From assembly GCA_020746835.1 (NCBI GenBank), contig JAGPNK010000001.1, positions 1 through 64,000 of the forward strand: a DNA stretch of 64,000 nt, written 5' to 3'. Origin of the DNA: Stachybotrys elegans. Lineage: Eukaryota; Ascomycota; Sordariomycetes; Hypocreales; Stachybotryaceae. Positions 35,480-46,176 of the stretch are shown one piece after another (within the stretch, counting starts at the first letter, position 1; each line of letters starts with the position of its first letter). Position numbers and translations under genes: made by a program. Under the pieces are notes generated by a model. That model was not told the origin of the DNA and made no database searches. It saw only the letters and a program-made list of their open reading frames with translations.

Positions 35480-36099
35480 ATGCCTACCCGAACTTCCAAG
35501 ACCCGCAAGCTGTACGTTACAGATCTCCCGCCATGAAGGACTCTCAATATTCTGGCGATTGTGCCCGAATGACTACTAACATCTTATAGCCGCGGCCACG
35601 TCTCTCACGGCCACGGTCGTGTAGGCAAGCACCGCAAGCACCCCGGTGGTCGTGGTCTGGCTGGTGGTCAGCACCACCACCGAACCAACATGGACAAGGT
35701 TCGACACTCGAGCATCTGAGAGATAGCAGCTGACACCGGATAGTACCACCCTGGTTACTTTGGAAAGGTCGGCATGCGATACTTCCACAAGCAGCCGAAC
35801 CACTTCTGGAAGCCCATCATCAACCTCGACAAGGTACACGAGACGACGACCGACGAAGCGAACCTGCTAACGTATGATAGCTCTGGACCCTGGTCCCCAC
35901 CGAGACCCGTGATGCCTACTTGTCCGGATCCAAGAAGGACACCGTCCCCGTCCTCGACCTCCTCCCTCTTGGCTACTCCAAGGTCCTCGGCAAGGGCCGC
36001 CTCCCCGAGATCCCTCTGGTCGTGCGCGCACGATGGGTCAGCAGGCTGGCAGAAAAGAAGATCAAGGAGGCTGGTGGCGTTGTCGAGCTTGTGGCGTAA
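35480..36099 (+). CDS. rpl28: 60S ribosomal protein L28 (uL15; L27a)
   Basis: Four exons (35480-35511, 35590-35698, 35744-35833, 35881-36099) give 149 residues, the standard length. The start [20 protein letters not shown] and the basic, His/Gly-rich [20 protein letters not shown] tract are diagnostic. It is a core component of the large cytosolic ribosomal subunit. Three introns early in the gene, the first after only 32 coding bases, are typical of fungal ribosomal-protein genes. The promoter shares 187 bases with CHL1. Confidence 0.97.
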
Positions 36100-36454
36100 A
36101 GACCGACCACATGTGCTTGGAGTCTTTGGCTTGCGGGAATTGGAACCAAGGTTTTCACGGTAGAAAAATGACAAAGGTTCCACTCATGATATTTCCCTTT
36201 GATGTCAGAGGGTACAAAACGGTTGTCATGGGGGGCTGGCATTGCATCAAAGGGACTCAATCTGGAGTTTAACGAATAAATCGATTTCGCCCAAGCATCT
36301 CTGCCCGCTTTGCTGGACCATGCATACCAAGGCTCGCTTGACAAACAAGGTGGTTGGATGATGGCTCTGGTATTACATGGTTATGTAGTCCGTCCATACG
36401 GACCTAATGCCCAAACGCCTGTTCTATGCTCTATGCGTGCCTAGCCTGATATCT

Positions 36455-36512
36455 AACGACCATTTATGCATGAACGACCATTATTATGCGTGAACGACCA
36501 TTATTATGCATG
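36455..36512. repeat. 20-bp tandem repeats spanning the CDC7 stop codon
   Basis: Two exact 20-base units (tgaacgaccattattatgc plus g or a) and one diverged unit lie between the convergent L28 and CDC7 genes. The last unit includes the TAA stop codon of CDC7 (36504-36506), and the neighbouring unit carries the same TAA words. Confidence 0.8.
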
Positions 36513-37935
36513 TAGTATGTCCATGTCGTCTTCGTCTGCCCCCATTTCTTGGCTCGAGGGTTCGTCTTTTACTCGAAGAAACTCGTGATTCATTGCTTCC
36601 TCTGCCGTGATTCTCTTGCTCGGATCCAGCTCCAGACACCTCTCGAGGAACTGCACGGCCAGCCTCTCCTCTGGCGTTAGGGGCTTCTCGTCGCTGCGGC
36701 AGGTGCTCCATAGAATAATCTTCTCGATGGAGAAGCCTTGCTGGCCGATGGTGGGGATGCTCGTCTCAAAGACGCACCCGTGCAGCAAGCCTGCCGCCTT
36801 CATCCGCTTGCTCCCGAAAATGGTGGCGATTTCAATCATGGCTTCGACGTCGTCGGCCGAGTTGAAGAAGGGGAATCGCTTGGAAAGGATGGTGAGGAGA
36901 ATGACGCCGGCAGACCAAATGTCGATGGCGGTAGTCTGCTCCGTGCATTTGAAGAGCACCTCTGGCGCGCGGAAACCTCGTGTGCCGGCACGATTGGCAC
37001 GGCGGGATGACCGTGTGTCCGATTTAGGATATCCCGGCTGGGGCGTCGTCGACGTCTGCGCCCAGACAGACGTAGACTGGCGATGCTTGCGTGCCTCGCG
37101 CGTCTCGTGGCAGAGGCACGGCTTGCTGTCGGAGCCCTCACGCTCGGCGAGTCCAAAGTCCACAAGAACTCCCCGCTGCGTGGTCGGGTCGTAGAGGAAG
37201 TTGGTAGGCTTGATGTCGCGGTGCAGAATCCTGTGCGCGTGGACGCTCATGAGCGCCAGGAAGAGGGACCGCAGGTAGATGGCAACGTCGGGTATCGTCA
37301 TGTCGCGAAAGTACGCCCGGAAGTCGGCGTGCCGGAAGTAGGGGAGAATGGCGACGACCTGGTCGGTATGTCGAAAGGCGGTGATGAGAGGGCATACGGA
37401 AGGGCACATTCTGAGGTCGTGGAGGAGCTCCAGCTCGTTGAGGATGCGGGCAGGGCTCGACGTGACGTAGATCTTCTTGATGGCGACAAACCGGGGGCGT
37501 CGACGGGGCTGGCGTTCGGCTTCATTGCTCCTCAACGGGGGAGGCGTCCACTTGGCGTCGATTTCGTGATCCCAAAAGTTGTCGTAGCGATCGTACTGCA
37601 GATCCTCGGCTTTGTAGACGGTCGAGAAGGTACCTGCAAAGTCAATACAGCCCTGTTGCTGGGACAAACCACGTACCCTCGCCGATGCGCTTGATTAAGC
37701 GGTAGTTGTCCTTGAAGCCAGGAAAATCGCCCTGCAGCTTCTCCATGTCGACCTGAACGCCAGTATCGACCAGCTCCTCGTCCGAGCTCTCCTCTTCCTC
37801 GTCCTCCTCGGCTGCTACCTCGGTCGCGCGATCGGCATCCTCGGTCTGGTCGTCGTCGACCATGACTTCTGTGTCTTCTGTCCGTACATCCTCGTGTATC
37901 TCGAAGGGGTCTATGTTTGAAACCACGGCCGTCAT
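36504..37935 (-). CDS. cdc7: CDC7/Hsk1-type serine/threonine kinase
   Basis: Two exons (37935-37677 and 37633-36504) give 462 residues; an upstream in-frame ATG at 37956 would add seven. An acidic N-terminal tail (DEEEESSDEELVD) precedes the kinase domain. The glycine loop GEGTFSTVYKAED is formed across the intron, the lysine is in VAIKKIY, the catalytic loop is LHRDIKPTNF, the DFG motif is LVDFGLAE and the GTRGFRAPEVL block ends the activation segment. The CDC7-type insert between DFG and APE contains CLCHETREARKHRQS. CDC7 with Dbf4 phosphorylates the MCM helicase to fire replication origins. It is divergent from the condensin gene. Confidence 0.95.
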
Positions 37936-38268
37936 TTTCAAACTGATACGAAGCAACCGTCAATGGATCAAAAAGCAAGAATGGCCTGCTCCAAAAGTGG
38001 TAGACCAATCGAGTGTCGAAATCTTGTTTGTAGAGGGGCTGTGGCTGCAGGTTAGACACGCGACTTTTAGTGGTAATTCCATGGCGGGGAAGTGGCGCGT
38101 CGAACAAAACAAAAACAATCTGGTTGCTGGGATCTCCCTCTTGCAAGAACAACCACAACAACCACAACAGCTGCAATAACTACAACCACCTGGCTTAAAC
38201 AGCTGCTAGCCTGTCGCAACTCTTAGCGGGGGAATGTTTTATTGAGGCACGCCACCCGCACCGCCATC

Positions 38269-41200
38269 ATGGCCAACATCTCCTTCGACATCAACGATGC
38301 CCTCAAGCACTACATGTCGGACCCCGCGTCCATCTCGACGCCCGAGGCCGACAGCGCCCTCTTCGACTGCGAGAATGACCCCGAGGCCCTCACCCTCCCG
38401 CTCGTCAACTCGGTCCTCAACCCCATCGTCGATGCAGTCGCAGACAACCCCGATGCGATTATGCGTGCTTCCAACATCGACTCTCTACAGTTCCTCCTCA
38501 AGTTAGCACCCATATCCCTTGATTCTGAAGCTATACGTATACTCTTCATCGCCACCGAGGCATCGCTCTAACTGGTATCGCCTAGATACGCTACCTATCT
38601 GCCTACCCACGCCCTCAGCAAGATCTTTGACCTCGTCATGAGCGGCCTCAGCGCCGAGGCCGACGCCGTTAACAACGACATCGACTCTCCCGACGAGCAG
38701 GATGCCATGCCCCACCACAAGCAGCTGCTCGAGATCTACGGCTTCCTGCTGCAGTGGACCATTGCTGCCGTAGAGACAAAGGCCGCCGAGAAGTCGTCCG
38801 CCGCTCCTGCCGCCCGAGGCCGTGGCAAGGCCAAGAAGCCTGCTGCCAAGGACGACGTCTGGGACTCGGCATCACAGCTGCAGGCTGCCCTGGACGTCAT
38901 GTCCAAGGTGCTCAAGCTGAAGCTATCCAAGATCTTCCTCACCACCAGCGAGCGAGACACCTTTATCGGACTTTTGACGAGGCCAGTATACATGGTGCTC
39001 GAGAGCGAGCAGCGCGTCAAGGCCACGGTGATTCGTATGCACTGCTTCAAGGTCTTGTGCATGGCCGTCAAGCACCACGGCCACGGGTACGCCGCCCAGA
39101 TCAACATTATCCAGAACCTCACCTACTTTGAGCACCTGTCGGAACCCATGGCTGAGTTTCTCCATATTCTGGCCGAGACGTACGACTACCCCCAGCTGGC
39201 AGACGAGGTCCTGCGCGAGATTAGCAACAAGGAGTTCAACTCCAACGACACCCGCGGCCCCAAGTCTGTTTCGTCTTTTATTGCAAAGCTCTCCGAGCTG
39301 GCCCCCAGGCTTGTGATTAAGCAGATGACGATGCTGGCCAAGCAGCTTGACAGCGAGTCGTACACTCTTCGTTGCGCCTTGATCGAGGTCTGCGGAAACA
39401 TGATTGCCCACCTCAGCAGGGAGGATGAGCGTAGCGAGAACCACAAGTCGCAGTTGAATGCCTTTTTCGACGTGCTGGAGGAGCGATTCCTCGACATCAA
39501 CCCCTACTGCCGATGCAGGGCGCTCCAAGTCTACATGAAGCTGTGCGAGCTTGAGCAAAAGTTCCCCAAGCGCAGACAGCGCGCTGCCGAGCTGGCCTGC
39601 CGCAGCCTGGAAGACAAGAGCAGCAACGTACGCAGGAACGCCATCAAGCTGCTCGGAACTTTGATCAAAACCCACCCCTTCACCGTCATGCATGGAGCAC
39701 AGCTGTCGCGAAAGGAGTGGCAGGCGCGTCGCGACAAGGTCGACGAGGAGCTCAATGCCCTCAAGCCCCCTCCTGGCATGCCTGGGTTTGGCGACGACAA
39801 GGCCAACACCACGGTGGACAACGAGCTTCTCGACGAAGCTACCCAGATCGGCTCTCCCGAGAAGCCCAAGCCCATGACGGACGAGGAGAAGATTGCCGCC
39901 ATCAAGAAGGCCCAGGAGGAGGCAGCTACCAGCGAGGCCATTGAGAAGCTTACCCTGACGAGGCGATACTACAGCGAAGCGCTCAAGTTTATCGACGTTC
40001 TCCACGACGCTACCGAGATTGTGTGCCAGCTCCTCGGTTCCCGCAACAAGAGCGAAGTGGTGGAGGCTATTGATTACTTTGAGGTTGGCGACGCCTACAA
40101 CATTGAACAGAACAAGGTCGGCATTCGACGGATGCTACGGCTGATCTGGACCAAGGGCAACAGCGACGAGGGCAAGGGAGTGCAGACCCACCTGATTGAG
40201 TGCTATCGCAGGCTGTTTTTTGAGGCTCCCGACTCCTTCAGCCCCAACGACGCCGCCAACTACATTGCTCGCAACATGATCAGCCTGACATTTGGAGCAA
40301 CGCCTGCCGAGCTCACATCGCTGGAGCAGCTGCTGGCGACCATGATGAAAGGAGGCATCATCCCCGAGATTGTTGTCACCAAGCTGTGGCAGGTGTATGG
40401 TGTTCAGAAGCGGGAGATTTCCCGAACCCAGCGACGGGGTGCCATTATTGTCCTTGGTATGCTTGCGACCGCCAACCCTGAGATTGTGGTGGGTGAGATG
40501 GAGACGATGCTGCGGACTGGGCTCGGCGCGCATGGGCACAACGACCTCCAGTTGGCCAAGTACACCTGCATCGCGCTTAGAAGGATCAACCCTACCGGCC
40601 GTCAAGCCAAGGAGTCTACCGTCAAGTTCTCGCGACTACCCAATGACCACGCCGTCTGCGCAAGACTGGCTGCCATCACCGACGTTCAGTCCGACAGCAA
40701 CGAATGGTATGGTGTGGCTGAGCAGGCCATCAACGCCATCTACGCCATCTCCAAGCACCCCGACACGCTGTGCTCGGAGATTATCCGCCACAAGACGAAG
40801 CAGGTGTTTAGCCAACCGCAGTCGCGACCTGTATCGCGACCTACGTCTCGTGATGAAACAAGGACAGAGCCAGCCGATGCGGCCGTGTCCGAAAAATCAA
40901 GAAAACGCGACAACGCCATCAGCTTATCTCAGCTTCTCTTCATTGTGGGGCACGTCGCCATTAAGCAGATTGTCCACCTAGAGCTGTGCGAGCTGGACTT
41001 TAAGCGCCGAAAGCAGGAGAAGGAGAAGCAGGCGAGCTCCAAAGGAGACAAGGACAAGGATGAGGGAGACGAGCTGGATCTCATTGGAGGCACGACGGAA
41101 GACGACTTTACCGAGGCCATGGCTCATATCCGTGAACGAGAGCTGCTGTATGGTGCAAACTCCCTGCTGGCCAAGTTTGGGCCGTTGGTGTCGGAGATTT

Positions 41201-41947
41201 GCGCCAACAACACCACCTACGCCGACAAGGGGCTGCAGGCGGCGGCAACGCTGTGTCTTGCCAAGCTCATGTGCGTGTCGGCCGAGTACTGCGAGACGAA
41301 CCTCCCGCTGCTCATCACCATCATGGAGCGATCTCCAGACGCTACGGTGCGGTCAAACGCCGTGATTGCGCTCGGAGACATGGCCGTGTGCTTCAACCAC
41401 CTCATCGACGAGAACACCGACTTCTTGTACCGCCGTCTGGCTGACGACGACGCATCCGTCAAGCGAACCTGCCTGATGACGTTGACATTCTTAATCTTGG
41501 CTGGCCAGGTCAAGGTCAAGGGCCAGCTGGGTGAGATGGCCAAGTGCCTCGAGGACGAGGACCGACGCATTGCCGACCTAGCACGCATGTTCTTCACGGA
41601 GCTCAGCACCAAGGACAATGCCGTGTACAACCACTTTGTCGACATGTTCAGTCTCCTGAGCGCGGGAGGCAGGATGGAGGAGGAGAGCTTCCGACGAATC
41701 GTCCGGTTCCTGCTGGGATTTGTCGAAAAGGTAACACTCACAAACATTCATGCTGGCTGTTGCTAACGATTTGTAGGACAAGCACGCGAAGCAGCTGGCG
41801 GAGAAGCTGGCCGCGAGACTCAACCGGTGCGAGACGGAGCGACAGTGGAACGACGTGGCATTTGCGCTGGGTCTGCTGCAGCACAAGAATGAGGATATCA
41901 CCAAGATGGTTTCAGAAGGGTTCAAGCTGATACGGGCGGCGGCATGA
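38269..41947 (+). CDS. YCS4: Condensin complex subunit 1 (CAP-D2/Ycs4/Cnd1)
   Basis: Three exons (38269-38501, 38586-41730, 41777-41947) give 1,182 residues, matching the family (about 1,180-1,250). HEAT-type repeats run through the protein; the central part (MLAKQLDSESYTLRCALIEV) and the C-terminal Cnd1 block (NAVIALGDMAVCFNHLIDEN, then RTCLMTLTFLILAGQVKVKG) are signatures. It is the non-SMC HEAT subunit that binds DNA and links SMC2/SMC4 in mitotic chromosome compaction. There is a basic, Ser-rich linker around residue 830-870. The gene is complete and begins with a short exon, as in other ascomycetes. Confidence 0.96.
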
Positions 41948-42706
41948 TGTATGGTGTTATGAGTGATGATGATAATGATGTTGAGGAAGATGAATGAGCA
42001 TTGTCTCAAGTTGGAATTGTAGAGGTATGCTTGATCACAGACGAGGCGAGAGCTCTGGTATGTATCGAGAGATCTCTCGTGAGTCGATCTAACGCCAAGA
42101 CAGGTGTTTTGGCCGACCCAATAAGTGACGACCAGGATCATGGTGAGCCCTGGTCTATTCGGCTATACGAGATGCATGTTTGTTACCTAATTGAGCCTGT
42201 GATGGTTGCATAAGACAGGCTGTGCAGCCTCATCCTTTCTCCCGAACCAAGCTTCGGAGTAACATTCTTGATTAAGAGAAGCCCAGAACGAGTAGTTGAC
42301 TATAGTCATTTGCTATTCATCTTACAGGCAGTCGAAGCGGAAGCAAGGAAACGAGAGCAGCGCCAACAACCCCATCATCCCATGGGCGGCATCAGGCTGA
42401 GGATTCATGCATACCAAGAGCGCAAGCTTACCCCCCTTTGTTGAAATTGCATATTGCGCAACCATCGGCAGTTGTCTATCCTGTTCGAGCATCCACATAT
42501 CAGCTGAGATGCAGCCGGATAATGATAGCACACTGATCCTGACAAGGCAGAACCAGCCCACTATGTAGCGGTTCCTTATCCAGTATGCCCCCTTCCCTTC
42601 TCCATTGCGCTTGTTCTGCTGCCCTTCTCGACACCTTGGCAGGTACGGTACGCCTTCAGCATCAACCCGGTGGCGCTCGTTCCCGAAGCGAGCCTGGTGC
42701 ACAGTC
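41948..42706. other. Intergenic region between condensin and ankyrin genes
   Basis: About 760 bases holding the condensin 3' end and the promoter of the ankyrin gene, which reads the same way. I see no gene. An A-T-G-rich tract (gtgatgatgataatgatgttg) directly follows the condensin stop. Confidence 0.45.
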
Positions 42707-45433
42707 ATGGAGCCAGTCACAGCTGTTGGACTGGCACACATCTGCGTGAGTCTTGCAGCCACGACTGTAAAGACGGTCAAGATGATCAGTGATTTGCGGG
42801 AGAGGCTCCAGGACGTCAATCAAAACATCAGGATGCTTGCCAGCCAGATGGACCTTATCAGCTTGGTGCTCTCTGAGCTCAAGACGTGGCTCAACCGTAG
42901 CCCCTCTATATCTCACTCTGCCCAGAGCAAGCTGGCATCTGCGATCCAATCCTGCGGCGTCATTGTCACGGACATTGCCGCGTCGGTCCAGGCTGTGCTC
43001 CCACCGTCATGGGAGTCGGAGCCGAACATGAAGCAACGCATGAGCCATCTCTGGAAGGAACAGCTCATCCGAGAGCAGAGAGAAATGATAAACACAAGTC
43101 TTCAAGCGTTTCAGCTAATATTCAGCATGACTGCGCTGTATGTACCTTGCGTTGTTGGCTCCCGCGTATACGGCTGACATTATCTTGATAGTGTGGACCG
43201 CGGCATGGGCGATTTAGAGACTTTTCTCGAGACCAGTCGTGTCGAAGCCGTCATTGAGGAGTCAGCCAGAGACGCTGTTTCCATTCGAGCCGCCCGCGAT
43301 AACGAATCGATCTATAGCTCATTTACGGCGAGAATTGATAACACGGAGGGCACTATTCCTCTTGACGAGCAACTCTCGCGTTCCGGACCGTACCGTAACC
43401 AGTCTCGTCCAACGCCCTACAACGCAGCCGCCCGACAGCCCTTTAGATCTCCCATCCCAGAAGGGACGGCCGACCATCCCATGGCCACGAACAATGGCGG
43501 TCCCCACCATAGCTTCCGCAGCACCTTGTCCAGCACCAGCCAAGACTCAGGGGGTATTGATATTGCTCAGAGCCCTTCCAACCAGGCTCTTCTCGAGCTT
43601 GGGGCTCAGGGGCGCTATTCGGTCCCTCCAAGCCAACGACTTGTCAATATCGAGGATATCGATCCTACAGATATTGAGAATGTCAGAAGAAAGGTGTCCC
43701 GGATATCGCTGAATGGCGTCAAGTGGCATGTGTCGGTAAAGGCGCTCAATCGTGTCAACGACCTCTGCTGGCACATCAAAATCGGAAACATGGAGGGAAT
43801 CAGGAAGAGCCTTCTAGCTGGCGCATATATCAATGGCTATGATACGGAAAATGGACTGACCCCTCTGATGACGGCCATCATTCACCGCCAGCTTGGCTTG
43901 GCTGATTTTCTTCTGAAGCTAGGGGCGGACGTTCGACTTGGCTTTCGACTTCCCAAAGGAAATGAAGCCACTGATCGCTTGGAATGTGAGTCCATGGCAC
44001 CTATTCACAAGGCTGCAGAATTGGGGTTTTCCGATGCCATCCGTCTTTTGTTTAAATACAGAGCGGACGTCAATGATGCTGGTGCGGTGAGACATGACAA
44101 AGACAAGAGATTCACGCCGCTGTGTTTCGCTAGTGGCGACGCGGCTCAGCAACTGATAGAACTGGGGGCCAACCTTTCACAGAAGCTCTGGAATGGCAGC
44201 ACACCTTTGTATTGGGCTGCTGTCAGAGGAGACTGCGCGACCATGGAATGCTTGTTGAGAAACGGCGCAGAGGTGAACATTTTTGTCCATGAACCTGCCG
44301 CTGGCCCTGGTCGAATTTGGGAAACCAGCCTCCTACACGAGGCACTCAAGCCAAAACATGCTCTTGAGATGGCAAAGCTCTTGCTGCATTACGGTGCCGA
44401 CCCCAACCTGAAGCTACGAGATGGCAACAACAGTCCAGGCAGTGCTCTCGCAGTTATGATTAGAGAAATGCGTCACCACCACAGGCCTCGCATGGGCCTT
44501 TTCCATCCAATCGACTTCCCTAGGAGCTTTGTAGAAGCGGTCCGAATTCTTGTCAATGACGAAGCGATTGTTACGCAAGAAGATTGGTCAAATGTTGCAT
44601 TTGGTTTATTCAGCACATCGCATTTTGAGGAGCGCAAGCAAATACTCCGGATACTCTGTAATGCGAACCCAGAGCTTCTCGACTTCAAGCCATTCTTCGA
44701 CGACTTCCAGTGCTCCTATCGAAAATACAAGGTTACGAACATTTACGTTACTGATACCACTGAGATAGGAATTCTCACGGACTCAGTGATTAAGAACGAC
44801 GAAAAAATCAAGGAAAATGTTTTGATAGTATTTCGGCGGCTAGCTGATCTAACGTCTACTTTGATAGAGGGGCGGACGGAGCTCCTTGACAAGATGAACC
44901 TCACGATGGAGCCAAGCTCTAATACCTACGGCGACCTTCGACCAGAGGCAAAGCTCATGCAAAGAGATGCCACAGTGACAGTACTGGGGAAATGGACTCG
45001 TGCTAGCCGTATCATGAACCGGATTGGAGACAGGCTCAACTCAGCCTTGGCAGACTATCTTAGGGAGCACGGGGCAAATGCCTACGCCGTTTTATTCCTT
45101 GACGCGCCGCAGTCAGAAAGCCCAGCAGAAGCGGCCGGCATAAATGATGCACCGACCATTACTAGGCAGGAATCTGGAATGATGTTGAATAAGACAGCAC
45201 AGGCGTTGGCCGAGGAAGCCATTCAGGAGGTGTTGGCAGAGGAGGCTCAAGCCGAGCGTGACAAGGAGGAACGCATCAGGAAACTGGCAGACTGTATCAG
45301 ATTAGCCAGGGAACTCAACGAGAAAGCAAAGGCTGCCAATGAAATTGCAGTCAAGGCAAAGGCAGATGCTGATGCTGCCGAGCTGGCACAGGCGCTAGAG
45401 ATGATTGGAGATAGACTGGATGGAGTACACTGA
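42707..45433 (+). CDS. HeLo-like N-terminal domain / ankyrin-repeat protein
   Basis: Two exons (42707-43137 and 43192-45433) give 890 residues. The first 130 residues (MEPVTAVGLAHICVSLAATT, then ISDLRERLQDVNQNIRMLAS) match the helical N-terminal domain of fungal STAND/HeLo-like proteins, which mediates signalling or membrane-directed cell death. A disordered region follows. From about 320 to 570 there are five or six ankyrin repeats (for example GLTPLMTAIIHRQLGLADFL and TPLYWAAVRGDCATMECLLR). The C-terminal 100 residues form an Ala/Glu/Lys coiled coil. No NACHT or NB-ARC ATPase is present, so it is a truncated NLR-like layout. A role in self/non-self recognition is inferred from domain company only. 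Confidence 0.8.
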
Positions 45434-46176
45434 TATCCAGTCTTGCTAGTATGAAGTATTAAATAAGAAGAAGAGACTTACTATAATATCTTATTGCTTG
45501 TCTTAATGGAAGCTCGGAGGATAATTTGTTCCACTGGCGAGTCTCATCGGATAGTTGGCTGTTGGCTGTTGGTGATGACGTGTGGCTGTGAGGGGAAGGT
45601 CACGAGCCACATTCGGTTTAGGAAAGGCATCACGCCACGACTCTCATGATGCTCTGCCATCAACAAAGAGAGAATCAACGACTGCTTGGAAGGTATATAA
45701 ATCCCCGAATTGGATCCATTTGCTAGTCGACGACATCATCGCGAGCATCGCGAGCATCGTGACCCAGAGTACCTACCTCGCCGGATCATCACTAACCCCG
45801 CTTTCCGAAGCGAGCCGGTTCTAGGCAGTGCAGTCAGTGGAGACGCCTTCTGCTTCAGGAAGCTTTCCCATTGCGCACCTCAACACGCCCACGCCTTAGC
45901 ATCGCGCCGACTCGCGCGCCTGTACTCTGCCGAAACAACCTGCCGACGCGATACAGCTCTGAAGCTTGTCCCTGCGTCTAGTCCTTCCACTGTACTGCTG
46001 GTCACGGCCATGGGCTTGGCTGAAGCTGTGGTGCCGACGGATCGCGAACCGGGGAGCTTGCAAGGTTCGTAAACTCCTAGCTCCATGGCATTCTTGTCTG
46101 GAGCAGACATATCGTATGGCACTGACAATTGCAGTGCGCAAGCGCAACAACTAACCAACACCACATCATCGCTACC
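45434..46176. promoter_or_regulatory. Promoter region of the FCP1 gene
   Basis: About 740 bases between two plus-strand genes. It contains a small tandem tract (catcgcgagcatcgcgagcatcg at 45737-45759) and a CA-rich leader ending in accATGT. Open frames here have no recognisable product. Confidence 0.4.

Noticed and set aside
38923..40005. 360-codon minus-strand frame inside the condensin gene
   Set aside because: Antisense shadow of a well-conserved HEAT-repeat gene; no independent features.
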